This document shows, in pieces, positions 42,208 through 50,309 of a stretch of 64,000 bases of DNA. The DNA is taken from contig NZ_CP170386.1 of NCBI RefSeq assembly GCF_042468235.1, positions 372,001-436,000 on the forward strand, written 5' to 3'. Position 1 is the stretch's first letter. Each line of letters begins with the position of its first letter. This DNA is from Lonepinella sp042468235 (lineage in GTDB: Bacteria; Pseudomonadota; Gammaproteobacteria; Enterobacterales; Pasteurellaceae). Both the position numbers and the translations under genes were made by a program. The notes beneath the pieces were generated by a model. That model made no database searches. It saw only the letters and a program-made list of their open reading frames with translations, and was not told the origin of the DNA.

Positions 42208-42508
42208 CTCATTCGAACTAATCGACACTCTGGAGATCCGAATCAACACACTTTTTCAACCGTTATCGCTGATTCATCTGCTTACGAAAATAGATTATAG
42301 CTGTTCGATAGATCCGAGTGAATTAGCTGATAGTTTAACTGGCGTAGGCGACTTAATACAGCGTTCTATTAATGACCTTAACAATTATGTAGATTTATTG
42401 CGAAAAGCCGTCAACGAAGCGGAAATTGCGAATAATCCACCACCAACAGACAAAACAGTAAAACAACCGCACGCAGGACCAAGCAAACGACTACAGGGGG
42501 AACAATAA
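42200..42508 (+). CDS. Unknown 102-aa helical protein
   Basis: Helical protein with EIRINTLFQPLSLIHLLTKI and DLIQRSINDLNNYVDLLRKAV, then a proline-rich tail. The pattern resembles small phage proteins of unknown role. It overlaps the upstream gene by ATGCGTAA and the downstream ORF by one base (TAATG). Confidence 0.6.
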   Translation: MRNSFELIDTLEIRINTLFQPLSLIHLLTKIDYSCSIDPSELADSLTGVGDLIQRSINDLNNYVDLLRKAVNEAEIANNPPPTDKTVKQPHAGPSKRLQGEQ

Positions 42509-42669
42509 TGATTTATTACAGCGTCACAGGTTACGACAACAACGGCAAAACCTACAATCTAGGCACGTTCGACAACCTAGATAATGCAATTAAACGACAA
42601 ATTAACGCACTGGCAGACCGCATTTATAAAGCGGTCCATATTGCGAAAGTTATTAAAGATAAAGCCTAG
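42508..42669 (+). CDS. Small 53-aa protein
   Basis: Starts ATG at 42508 (AGGGGGAACAAT upstream) and ends TAG at 42669. The product MIYYSVTGYDNNGKTYNLGT continues with a helix DNAIKRQINALADRIYKAV. Its start codon overlaps the preceding stop, and the next gene begins 8 nt after its stop. The spacing and the G-rich ribosome binding site support a real gene. No family recognised. Confidence 0.65.
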   Translation: MIYYSVTGYDNNGKTYNLGTFDNLDNAIKRQINALADRIYKAVHIAKVIKDKA

Positions 42670-42677
42670 GGGGACTT

Positions 42678-43076
42678 ATGGAAATTAACCAAGATAAAAT
42701 AAGAAGAATTGCTGATCTTAGTTTAGAGCAAGGATTAAAAAACGATAAAACAGGTAAAAATGAAGTGCTATATCCTACATTTTCAGGATTTATGCTGATA
42801 TTTTGCCACCAGATAAAAACTTCCGAGAATGAAGAAGTATTAGATGATTTACGGCATGAGCTGGCAGTCATTACAAAGGTTTTAGTTGATAGTAGTCAAG
42901 TTGCTAATGAATTATCCGTAGAAAACTTGTCAAGCGAAGATGTTAAGGCAATTTTACACCGTGCTGTTACTTTAAAAAGTTTACTTTTTGAAGTGATTTA
43001 TCTTCAAAGAATAACAGAGCAACGTATAGCCGAAATTAACCAAGAACAAGGGGCAAGCAATGACAAAATTCACTAA
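42678..43076 (+). CDS. Unknown 132-aa helical protein before primase
   Basis: All-helical acidic protein (ADLSLEQGLKND, LDDLRHELAVITKVLVDSSQ, RAVTLKSLLFEVIYLQRITEQRI). Its end overlaps the primase start by 17 nt, so it is translationally coupled to the replication protein. No family recognised. Confidence 0.65.
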   Translation: MEINQDKIRRIADLSLEQGLKNDKTGKNEVLYPTFSGFMLIFCHQIKTSENEEVLDDLRHELAVITKVLVDSSQVANELSVENLSSEDVKAILHRAVTLKSLLFEVIYLQRITEQRIAEINQEQGASNDKIH

Positions 43077-44898
43077 CGCACCGCATTTAAAAGAGCCGTG
43101 GAATAATCAGCTATTCAGTGATTTAATCATTTTAGCAGGTAGTGACGCATGGGGAACATGGGGCAAAGGTAAAGGCACTATGTGGCGTATTCTAGTGGAC
43201 GGCTTGAAAATGGATTATTTCCATTCGAAAAATGAGAAAGTTCACCCCTATGATCAGAACCCAGTTATTTTAGATGTAAAACAGCTTACAAACCTAGACC
43301 GCACAAGGATTTGTAACCCTGATCAGAGAGCTATAAAAATCTTCCAATGTGGCGAACTCACACAGGAGCAGAAAACTGCTATTTGTTTAAACCTTGCCAC
43401 CAACAACAAAGTGAACGGTTTAGCCGTTGGCTTGTATAACGGGGTGACAATGGAGAAAGAAGAAAACCTAAGCGGATATATTGAACGCCTACGCACCCAA
43501 GAAAGCGAGCAGGATTTAGCGAAAACGATTGCAAAAGATGCAAGCAAAAAGGCAGATCATTCTATTCGTGAAAATGACCGCACAAGCGAAAAGTCTAAAT
43601 CATTTTACGGCTGGTTAAATTGGGATATGGCACTTCATAGAGAAAATCATAGCCTATACCGTTATGACGGCAAAATATGGAACACCGTAGATGATATTGA
43701 TATTAAGCACAAAGTGGTAGAGTTTTTTGAGCTGAACAATCAAGGTTATAGTGAGCGGTCAGTAAACAGTCTGATAGAAACCTTAAAAATTCAGATTCCA
43801 TTAATGCGAAATTCGGATCAGTCGATAGAATTTATTGCGTTTAATAATGGCATTTTAAACCGCACTACGGGCGAATTTAAGCCACATACAAGAGATTTAT
43901 ATTTAACTAATATAATTCCCTATGATTATCAAAATAACGCCGTAGCAACGCCGAATTTTGATAAATGGCTTGATTTTGTATCAGAGGGAAACGCTGAGAA
44001 ATCAAAGAATATTTTAGCCGCACTTTATGCGATTTTAACCAATCGTTACGACTGGCAGGTATTTTTTGAAATTAACGGCGTAGGCGGATCAGGCAAATCT
44101 ATTTTTGCTAATATTGCTACAATGTTAGCAGGTAAGCAAAACACCGCATCAGGTTGTTTATTTGATTTAGATACCGCAAGGGATCGGGCGCCATTTTTTA
44201 ATAAACGGCTGATTATTCTACCTGAACAATCAAAATATGGCGGTAATGGTGGAGGACTAAAAGGTATTTCAGGCGGTGATATGTTGAGCATTGACCAAAA
44301 ATATCAAACTAAATTTGATGCAATAATTAAAGCGATTGTTTTGATTGTGAATAATGAGCCGACTATGTTCACTGAACGAGCAGACGGAGTAGATCGACGC
44401 AGGGTTATTTTCAAGTTTGATAAATCTGTTCCACCTGAACACAGAGATGAAAAATTAACCGATAAACTTTTATCGGAATTTGGCGGTATTGTTCGCAAAT
44501 TACTAGACACCTTCAAAGATCCAGACGAGGCGAAAAAATTATTAGATGCTCAAAAAGACAGTAAAGAGGCGTTAGAGGTTAAAATAGAGTCAGATCACAT
44601 TACTCAATTTTGCCAATATTTCGAAACTAGAGAGATGATTAACGGGTTATTCATAGGCAATAACAGAAAATTAGGGGGTGAAAAAACGCATCTATATCCA
44701 GCTTATTGCGTTTTTATAGATGCATTAAATATCAATCACGGATTATCACTAAATAATTTTTCAAACTCACTTAGACAAGGATTAAAGCAACACGGGAACA
44801 AACACGAATTTCAAAAAAAGAAAACAAAAGATGGAGTGAAAACCAACGTTTTTTATCGTGATTTTGAAACGTTCTTTAATGAGTTTATAAAACCATAA
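43060..44898 (+). CDS. P4/D5-type primase-helicase replication protein
   Basis: 612-aa satellite replication protein. The C-terminal half is a D5-N plus superfamily 3 helicase with Walker A NGVGGSGKSIFANIATML near residue 335, a second motif RLIILPEQS and the sensor/arginine region VNNEPTMFTERADGVDRRR. The N-terminal 200 residues (WGTWGKGKGTMWRILVDGL) likely include primase or accessory sequence but lack clear zinc or toprim motifs. P4 alpha protein is the model: it recognises iterons at ori and crr, here at 44950-45052 and 31458-31563. Confidence 0.85.
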   Translation: MTKFTNAPHLKEPWNNQLFSDLIILAGSDAWGTWGKGKGTMWRILVDGLKMDYFHSKNEKVHPYDQNPVILDVKQLTNLDRTRICNPDQRAIKIFQCGELTQEQKTAICLNLATNNKVNGLAVGLYNGVTMEKEENLSGYIERLRTQESEQDLAKTIAKDASKKADHSIRENDRTSEKSKSFYGWLNWDMALHRENHSLYRYDGKIWNTVDDIDIKHKVVEFFELNNQGYSERSVNSLIETLKIQIPLMRNSDQSIEFIAFNNGILNRTTGEFKPHTRDLYLTNIIPYDYQNNAVATPNFDKWLDFVSEGNAEKSKNILAALYAILTNRYDWQVFFEINGVGGSGKSIFANIATMLAGKQNTASGCLFDLDTARDRAPFFNKRLIILPEQSKYGGNGGGLKGISGGDMLSIDQKYQTKFDAIIKAIVLIVNNEPTMFTERADGVDRRRVIFKFDKSVPPEHRDEKLTDKLLSEFGGIVRKLLDTFKDPDEAKKLLDAQKDSKEALEVKIESDHITQFCQYFETREMINGLFIGNNRKLGGEKTHLYPAYCVFIDALNINHGLSLNNFSNSLRQGLKQHGNKHEFQKKKTKDGVKTNVFYRDFETFFNEFIKP

Positions 44899-44921
44899 AG
44901 GCGAAATAGTAAGTAAAAATA

Positions 44922-44941
44922 GGGCGAAATGCCCTTTTTTT
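44922..44941 (+). terminator. Terminator after primase
   Basis: GGGC (44922-44925), loop GAAAT and GCCC (44931-44934), followed by T7. Confidence 0.85.
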
Positions 44942-44949
44942 ATGAAAAA

Positions 44950-45052
44950 AGTGAACACCTTTATGAAAAAAAGGTGAACACTTAAAACAGGTGTTCACAC
45001 TATAACATATTGATTTTAAATTAAAATTAGATTTTGGTGAATAGTGAACACC
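44950..45052. promoter_or_regulatory. Right iteron cluster, probable replication origin
   Basis: AGTGAACACC (44950-44959), GGTGAACACT (44973-44982), GGTGTTCACA (44990-44999) and GGTGAATAGTGAACACC (45036-45052), flanking AT-rich DNA (45000-45034). Same units as the left cluster. It lies between the convergent primase and integrase genes. Confidence 0.72.
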
Positions 45053-45097
45053 TTATAGCAAAACAAAAAACACACAGCACAAAACACAACGCACATT

Positions 45098-46306
45098 TTA
45101 TATTTTTGGAGTGCATTTTTCTATGTATTCACTCCATAATTGCATCACGGGTTTTCTTTGTTCTAAATAATTTGAACGATTGTACGCACGTCTTACCCTA
45201 TCTTTAATCCCATGAGATAAACAAGCCTCAATGACATCAGGCGAGATAAACGGCTCATATTCGTTTAAGTAGGTGCTAGCAATAGAGCGCAAGCCGTGGC
45301 CGTCTAATTTGTTTTTGTAACCTAAATCAATCAGAGCTTTATTCACCGTTTGGCTGTTCATTGGCTTATGTGGATTTCTGGCACTTTGAAAAACATATTG
45401 CTTGTTACCGTTGAATTGTTGCATTACGTTTAAAATTTCTATTGCTTGAGTTGATAGCGGGACAATATGCTCATTACGTCTTTTCATTCTTTTAGCCGGA
45501 ATAGTCCATAATTTTTGATTAAAATCAATTTCAGACCATTCAGCATTACTTGCCTCAGATGGGCGAACCATTGTTAAAAGTTGGAATTTAATCAAGCACC
45601 GAGTAAATAGCGTCAGTTTTGAGTTATGGATTTTAAAAAGTAGGGTTGGCAGTTCCTCTGGTCTAATTGTGGGATGGCTTTCACTTTGACCGAAATTAAA
45701 AACTTCATTCACATTTAAGCAAGGATTAAATGGCAACAAGCCACTATTGACGGCATACGTCAAAATCTCATTAATCAAGCGTATGACACGTTTTAATGTG
45801 TCGCCTTTGTTCTGTTGGTTTAATGGTTCAAGGGATTTAATGACGAGATTTGGCAAAATGTCTGCAACGGGCATATTAGCCAAAAAAGGAAACACATAAA
45901 TTTCTAATCGCCGCCAATTTTTTTGCAAGGTCAATGGCTCAATTTCTTTTGCTTTTTTCTCTTTCCACTTATTGGCAACTGATAAAAAACTGTTCTCCAT
46001 TTGGGCTGTTATATCCGCTTTCTGTTGATTACGGTGTATTTGTGGGTCAATACCTTGAGCAAGTAAAGTGCGATATTCCTCACGAAAAAAACGAGCTTGA
46101 GCAAGTGATACTGACGGATATTCGCCAAGTGATAACGTATTTCGTTTTTTGCTGATCGGACGGTGATAATCAAAGAGCCATGATTTATTGCCATTCTTCC
46201 GAACTTGCAACATTAAACCGTTACCATCACGCAATAAATAATCCTTATTTTTAACCTTAGATCGTTCAACTTGAGTATTTGTTAAAGGGGTTACAAGCCT
46301 TGCCAT
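45098..46306 (-). CDS. int: P4-type tyrosine integrase
   Basis: 402-aa site-specific recombinase inserting the island into the tRNA-Leu 3' end. An N-terminal DUF4102-like arm domain (KNKDYLLRDGNGLMLQVRKNG) is followed by a core-binding SAM-like domain and the catalytic domain with Arg in LLTMVRPSEA, His-x-x-Arg in GHGLRSIA, His in CLSHG and Tyr in RAYNRSNYLEQR. All catalytic residues are present, so it should be active. Promoter region contains four TTAGCAGTAT-type repeats. Confidence 0.94.
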   Translation of the reverse strand: MARLVTPLTNTQVERSKVKNKDYLLRDGNGLMLQVRKNGNKSWLFDYHRPISKKRNTLSLGEYPSVSLAQARFFREEYRTLLAQGIDPQIHRNQQKADITAQMENSFLSVANKWKEKKAKEIEPLTLQKNWRRLEIYVFPFLANMPVADILPNLVIKSLEPLNQQNKGDTLKRVIRLINEILTYAVNSGLLPFNPCLNVNEVFNFGQSESHPTIRPEELPTLLFKIHNSKLTLFTRCLIKFQLLTMVRPSEASNAEWSEIDFNQKLWTIPAKRMKRRNEHIVPLSTQAIEILNVMQQFNGNKQYVFQSARNPHKPMNSQTVNKALIDLGYKNKLDGHGLRSIASTYLNEYEPFISPDVIEACLSHGIKDRVRRAYNRSNYLEQRKPVMQLWSEYIEKCTPKI

Positions 46307-46324
46307 ATCTAGTCCTCCGAGATT

Positions 46325-46389
46325 TTAGCAGTATGGATTTTTAGCAGTATGGCGTATTGTTGAAGTTATACTGCTATTTCTACTGCTAA
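46325..46389. promoter_or_regulatory. Integrase arm-type sites and int control region
   Basis: TTAGCAGTAT occurs at 46325-46334 and 46341-46350, and inverted at 46368-46377 and 46381-46389. The opposed pairs match the two at the left end and lie just upstream of the int start, so they may both position Int and regulate its gene. Confidence 0.62.
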
Positions 46390-46404
46390 AATATACGATA
46401 TATT

Positions 46405-46533
46405 ACGATTAATTACGAGCGGTTACGATAAGCAAAAACACATTAAAGTCTGATTTTACTAGAAAAAACAAAGCCTTCCGAGTGGTTACGAAAGGCTACG
46501 TTAAGAGACTTGGTGCGCTGAGCGGGACTTGAA
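46405..46533. repeat. Right direct repeat spanning int flank and tRNA-Leu 3' end (attachment site)
   Basis: 129-bp counterpart of 31184-31311. The crossover core is expected in the tRNA 3' end, 46511-46533. About 105 bp of flank outside the tRNA is also shared, which exceeds a normal att core and shows the relatedness of the two islands. Confidence 0.8.
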
Positions 46534-46595
46534 CCCGCACGCCGTGAAGCACTACCCCCTCAAGATAGCGTGTCTACCAATTCCACCACCAGCGC
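46511..46595 (-). tRNA. leuU: tRNA-Leu (anticodon GAG)
   Basis: 85-nt tRNA read on the minus strand. The acceptor stem GCGCTGG pairs with TCAGCGC, the anticodon loop TTGAGGG gives GAG, a long variable arm typical of leucine follows, and the T-arm GCGGG-TTCAAGT-CCCGC and encoded CCA are present. It follows secG on the same strand, as in E. coli, and should be cotranscribed. It is the integration site of the island and remains complete. Confidence 0.96.
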
Positions 46596-46615
46596 GCATT
46601 TAATAGGGTTTTATT

Positions 46616-46966
46616 TTAGTTTTGTGGAATATCTGCGTTTTTATTTTCTTCTAATGCCGGAGTAACTGCTTTTTGTTGTTCCAACTGTTGAGCAGCTTGG
46701 GATAAATCATCAAATTTACCCTCTTTTACTTTATCATGGTGAGCATTCAAATTACCAAGAATAATACTTGATGCAAAGAAAATAATGGCTAAAACAGCCG
46801 TTGAACGAGATAAAAAGTTACTTGAACCAGCAGAACCGAATACTGTACCTGATGCACCACCACCAAATGACGCTCCCGCGTCGGCACCTTTCCCTTGTTG
46901 AATAAGGATAAGTCCGATCATAATGATGGACACAATAAGGTAAATAAATAATAATGCGTTATACAT
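46616..46966 (-). CDS. secG: Protein translocase subunit SecG
   Basis: 116-aa inner-membrane component of the SecYEG channel, with two transmembrane helices. The conserved segment IGLILIQQGKGADAGASFGG links them, followed by GTVFGSAGSSNFLSRSTAVLA. The C-terminal polar tail is typical. It is followed directly by leuU. Confidence 0.93.
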   Translation of the reverse strand: MYNALLFIYLIVSIIMIGLILIQQGKGADAGASFGGGASGTVFGSAGSSNFLSRSTAVLAIIFFASSIILGNLNAHHDKVKEGKFDDLSQAAQQLEQQKAVTPALEENKNADIPQN

Positions 46967-47067
46967 TGTAATATCTTCTCTGCGATAAATTTATTTTCTA
47001 AAAAACATGCGGATATTACCGAATATTTAGTGTTTAATCAAGGGGTTTTTATTTAGTCGCTGAAAAT

Positions 47068-48999
47068 CTAATCGGAAATTACCGCACTTTGATCTTTTGT
47101 TCTGCGTTTATTAAACTTAGGTTTTGCTGTTGTATTGTTGGCAACCTTATTTATCTGACGTAACGCCGAAAAATTAACATAATGCACTAAATCAGGTAGC
47201 ATTTGTGTGAGTTGCCACATAAAATGTTGATAACTAACTTCTTTTTTACTTATACTGGTTAATTGTGATTCCCATTGCGCAGTCATATCTGGTTGTGTTG
47301 CGATGTCTGGTAGGGCTTGAATTAAAATTCTGCCGGTTTCTGTACTATGAATATTTTTGCCTTTTTTCACTAAGAAACCGCGTTTAAACAATAATTCAAT
47401 AATGCCTGCTCTTGTAGCTTCAGTGCCTAGACCATCTGTTTCACGTAGAATTTTTTTTAATTCCTTATTTTGCACAAAACGAGCAATACCTGTCATAGCA
47501 GAAAGCAAAGTTGCGTCAGTGAAAGGCTTAGGGGGTTGAGTTTTTTTGCTGACAATTTCGCCGTGATGACAAAATAGCAGTTGTCCTTTTTTGACCACGG
47601 GCAAAGGCGGGGCTAATTGTTCATCATCATCTTCTTTTCCGATTAATTCTTTCCAACCGGCAATCTGTAAGTTACGAGCTTGGGCGATAAATGTACCTCC
47701 GACAATAGTTAAGGTAATTTTACTTTTACGATATTCCGCATCAGGGCAAAATTGCATGAAATATTGACGAGCAATAAGCTGATAAATTTGCTGTTCTCTG
47801 CGATTCAAGCTAACAGGGTGATTTTTTGCAGTCGGAATAATCGCATGGTGGGCTTCTACTTTTTTATCATTCCAACAACGATTTTTTTGCGCCAAGTTAA
47901 CCGCACTAGGCAAGGTTTGATAATCTGCACAATGGGTAGAAATAGCTTGTATGACTTTATGGCGTTCAGCAAAATGCTCATTAGGTAAGTAACGGCAATC
48001 GGAGCGTGGATAAGTAATAATTTTGTGCTTTTCATATAAATCTTGACAAGTATCAAGTACTTCTTGGGCCGACATAGCAAAGCGTTTTGCCGCATCAATT
48101 TGCAATGCCGAAAGGGAATAAGGGAGAGGAGCCGTTTCTTTTTCTCGCTTATCTTCGTAGGCTGCGACTTCAGCTGGTTGTTGATGAATCCGTTTGACCA
48201 CATTTTCTGCTAGCCCTTTTGAAAGTACTCGACCGTCATCGTCTTGATAATCTTCGCAAGCCTTACTCGGCTGCCAAAGTGCGGTGAAAAAAGGCTCGGT
48301 TTTTTCATCATTCGCAATATAAGCTAATACTTCAAAAAAATCTTTGGGTTGAAAATGTTCAATTTCTAAATCACGACGAACAATTAAGCCTAACACGGGC
48401 GTTTGTACTCGCCCGACTGAAAGTACACCATTATAACCTGCTTGTCGCCCACGAATGGTATAAGCACGGGTCATATTAATGCCATACAGCCAATCAGCTC
48501 TGGCTCTTGCTAATGCAGATGTGGCGAGCGGAATAAAATGGGTGTTAGGTTGTAATTTATTTACGGCTTTTTCCACCGCACTTGGGTTCAGATCGCTGAT
48601 TAAACAACGTTGAATTTGAGAATATTTGTCAGCAGGAAGATTCGCATAATTAAACACTTCATCTACTAATAATTGCCCTTCGCGATCGGGGTCACCGGCG
48701 TTAATCAGAATATCGGCTTGATGAATGAGTTTTTCGACAGTTTTTAGTTGTTTAGCTACTGCTTTACGTGGAATTAATTGCCATTTTTCAGGTACGATAG
48801 GTAAATGTTCCAAACGCCATTGTTTAAAATTTGGGTTGTAAGCGTCAGGTTCTGCTTGCTCAAGTAAGTGACCGACACACCAAGTGACACAATCATTTTC
48901 ACCACAGCGAATAAACCCCTCACCACGTTGATGTGGCTTGGGTAATATATCCGCTATGGCACGCGCAAGGCTTGGTTTCTCTGCGACAAATAAACGCAT
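47068..48999 (-). CDS. topB: DNA topoisomerase III
   Basis: Type IA topoisomerase that unlinks single-strand intertwinings late in replication. The toprim acidic motif is INAGDPDREGQLLVDEV and the catalytic tyrosine is in IITYPRSDCRYLP; RARADWLYGINMTRAYT and GVLSVGRVQTPVL are also present. 643 aa, standard for TopB. The basic C-terminus may be a DNA-binding tail. Confidence 0.95.
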   Translation of the reverse strand: MRLFVAEKPSLARAIADILPKPHQRGEGFIRCGENDCVTWCVGHLLEQAEPDAYNPNFKQWRLEHLPIVPEKWQLIPRKAVAKQLKTVEKLIHQADILINAGDPDREGQLLVDEVFNYANLPADKYSQIQRCLISDLNPSAVEKAVNKLQPNTHFIPLATSALARARADWLYGINMTRAYTIRGRQAGYNGVLSVGRVQTPVLGLIVRRDLEIEHFQPKDFFEVLAYIANDEKTEPFFTALWQPSKACEDYQDDDGRVLSKGLAENVVKRIHQQPAEVAAYEDKREKETAPLPYSLSALQIDAAKRFAMSAQEVLDTCQDLYEKHKIITYPRSDCRYLPNEHFAERHKVIQAISTHCADYQTLPSAVNLAQKNRCWNDKKVEAHHAIIPTAKNHPVSLNRREQQIYQLIARQYFMQFCPDAEYRKSKITLTIVGGTFIAQARNLQIAGWKELIGKEDDDEQLAPPLPVVKKGQLLFCHHGEIVSKKTQPPKPFTDATLLSAMTGIARFVQNKELKKILRETDGLGTEATRAGIIELLFKRGFLVKKGKNIHSTETGRILIQALPDIATQPDMTAQWESQLTSISKKEVSYQHFMWQLTQMLPDLVHYVNFSALRQINKVANNTTAKPKFNKRRTKDQSAVISD

Positions 49000-49007
49000 T
49001 TAATGAA

Positions 49008-49292
49008 TTAAAATACTTTTTTAAATGGCTTAACAATGACATCACTATAAACACCAGCATCCACATAGGGATCTTCACTCGCCCATTGTTGGGCTTGTTC
49101 AAACGAAGCAAATTGTGCAATAACAGTTGAACCGGTGACACCCGTTCCATCAACGGTTGGATTTGGACCAGCGGTGAATAGACGATTTTCATTTTTAAGT
49201 TGTTCTAAACGCGCTAAATGTTGTGCACGAACAGATAAACGGGTTTCTAACATATTCGGATTATCTTGAGCAAAAATAACATAATATTCCAT
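49008..49292 (-). CDS. yciI: YciI family protein
   Basis: 94-aa YCII-related protein, a ferredoxin-like fold with a His-Asp pair (His in RAQHLARLEQL). E. coli YciI is similar in size. Function unknown; a hydrolase-like activity has been suggested for the family. First of the yciI-yciA-yciB-yciC gene set as in E. coli, though here transcribed behind yciA. Confidence 0.88.
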   Translation of the reverse strand: MEYYVIFAQDNPNMLETRLSVRAQHLARLEQLKNENRLFTAGPNPTVDGTGVTGSTVIAQFASFEQAQQWASEDPYVDAGVYSDVIVKPFKKVF

Positions 49293-49309
49293 ATAAAACT
49301 CCTTGGTTA

Positions 49310-49768
49310 TTAGGATTGTTTGATTAGAGCAAGAGCTTGATCTAATTCGGGATTATCTTCTTTTGGTATTGCCGTTGGTTTGCCGTTTTTATCAATGGCA
49401 ACATAGGTGAATAATGCTTCGGTGACACAATAGCGATCACGTAAACCTTGATACACTTTTTTGATCCAGACTTCTACTTTGACTTGCAATGACGTGCGTC
49501 CCACGTTGACTAATTTTCCATAACAACAAACCACATCACCCACTGCGATAGGACGTAAAAAGCTCATTTTATCGACGCAAACCGTTACTACCGGACTTTT
49601 GGCAATTTCTTTGGCTAAAATAGCACCTCCAATATCCATTTGCGACATAATCCAACCGCCGAAAATATCACCATTCGCATTGGTATCTGAAGGCATAGCC
49701 AGGGTTCTTAATAATAAGGATCCTTGTGATTGTCTATTTTCTTCTTGTTCAGTTATGCTACAGCTCAT
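49310..49768 (-). CDS. yciA: Acyl-CoA thioesterase YciA
   Basis: Hot-dog fold thioesterase hydrolysing a range of acyl-CoAs. 152 aa with MPSDTNANGDIFGGWIMSQMD (active-site Asn/Asp) and VTVCVDKMSFLRPIAVGD. Four nucleotides separate it from yciB. Sequence matches the H. influenzae/E. coli YciA type. Confidence 0.93.
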   Translation of the reverse strand: MSCSITEQEENRQSQGSLLLRTLAMPSDTNANGDIFGGWIMSQMDIGGAILAKEIAKSPVVTVCVDKMSFLRPIAVGDVVCCYGKLVNVGRTSLQVKVEVWIKKVYQGLRDRYCVTEALFTYVAIDKNGKPTAIPKEDNPELDQALALIKQS

Positions 49769-49771
49769 TTA

Positions 49772-50308
49772 TCACTCCTTGTCTTTTGGTAAATAACGGT
49801 ATATATAAAGACCTGTGCCGATAGTGGCTACAAATGTCATGGCTAAAATACCGAAAGATTTAAATTCTACCCACACTTCTTCGGAAAAGGCTTGGCTAAT
49901 ATAAATATTAACCAACATGCAAAGGATAAAAAAGATGGCCCAAGCTAAGTTAAGATTATTCCAGACTGCATGGGGTAATGTTATTTCTTTGCCTAATAAT
50001 TTTTGGATAAGGGGTATTTTAAAGCCAAATTGTCCTACTAACAAGATAATGGCAAATAGTGCATAAACAATGGTGACTTTCCATTGTAAATATTTTATTT
50101 CATTAAAATAAGCGGTAAGCAAACCAAATACCACGACAGCACATCCCATTACAATTTGTTGTTTTTCAATTTTGCCATATTTCCATTTTAAAATAACCAT
50201 TTGTAAAATGGTAGCAATGACCAATGTGATGGCAGCTTCTCGTACACCGGCTAATTTATAGACAGCGAAGAATAAAATAAGAGGAATAAATTCTAAAAGT
50301 TGTTTCAT
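49772..50308 (-). CDS. yciB: Inner-membrane protein YciB (IspZ)
   Basis: 178-aa septation/envelope-integrity protein with five to six membrane helices (MKQLLEFIPLILFFAVYKLAG, later ...NLNLAWAIFFILCML and EVWVEFKSFG). I use the ATG at 50308, one base after the yciC stop; a longer reading frame starting at 50368 overlaps yciC and has an atypical leader. It is thought to act with envelope synthesis and division proteins. Confidence 0.9.
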   Translation of the reverse strand: MKQLLEFIPLILFFAVYKLAGVREAAITLVIATILQMVILKWKYGKIEKQQIVMGCAVVVFGLLTAYFNEIKYLQWKVTIVYALFAIILLVGQFGFKIPLIQKLLGKEITLPHAVWNNLNLAWAIFFILCMLVNIYISQAFSEEVWVEFKSFGILAMTFVATIGTGLYIYRYLPKDKE

Positions 50309-50309
50309 A

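Larger units (their letters stand above)
31290..46510. mobile_element. Capsid-forming phage-inducible chromosomal island (cf-PICI) in tRNA-Leu
   Basis: A 15.2-kb island with a P4-type integrase beside the tRNA, AlpA, a P4/D5 primase-helicase, split iterons and a complete head and packaging cluster, but no tail-tube, tape-measure, tail-fibre, holin or lysin genes. That combination defines capsid-forming satellites that package their own DNA in their own heads and need a helper phage for tails and lysis. All its genes appear intact. No obvious Stl-type master repressor is visible; control may rest on AlpA, the small RNA at 39102 or unrecognised proteins. Uptake sequences inside it suggest long residence in the family. 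Confidence 0.82.

Noticed and set aside
31290..46510. Ordinary defective prophage
   Set aside because: The head module is complete and intact while tail and lysis modules are wholly absent, and int, AlpA and P4-type primase are satellite hallmarks. Decay would not remove only tails so cleanly.
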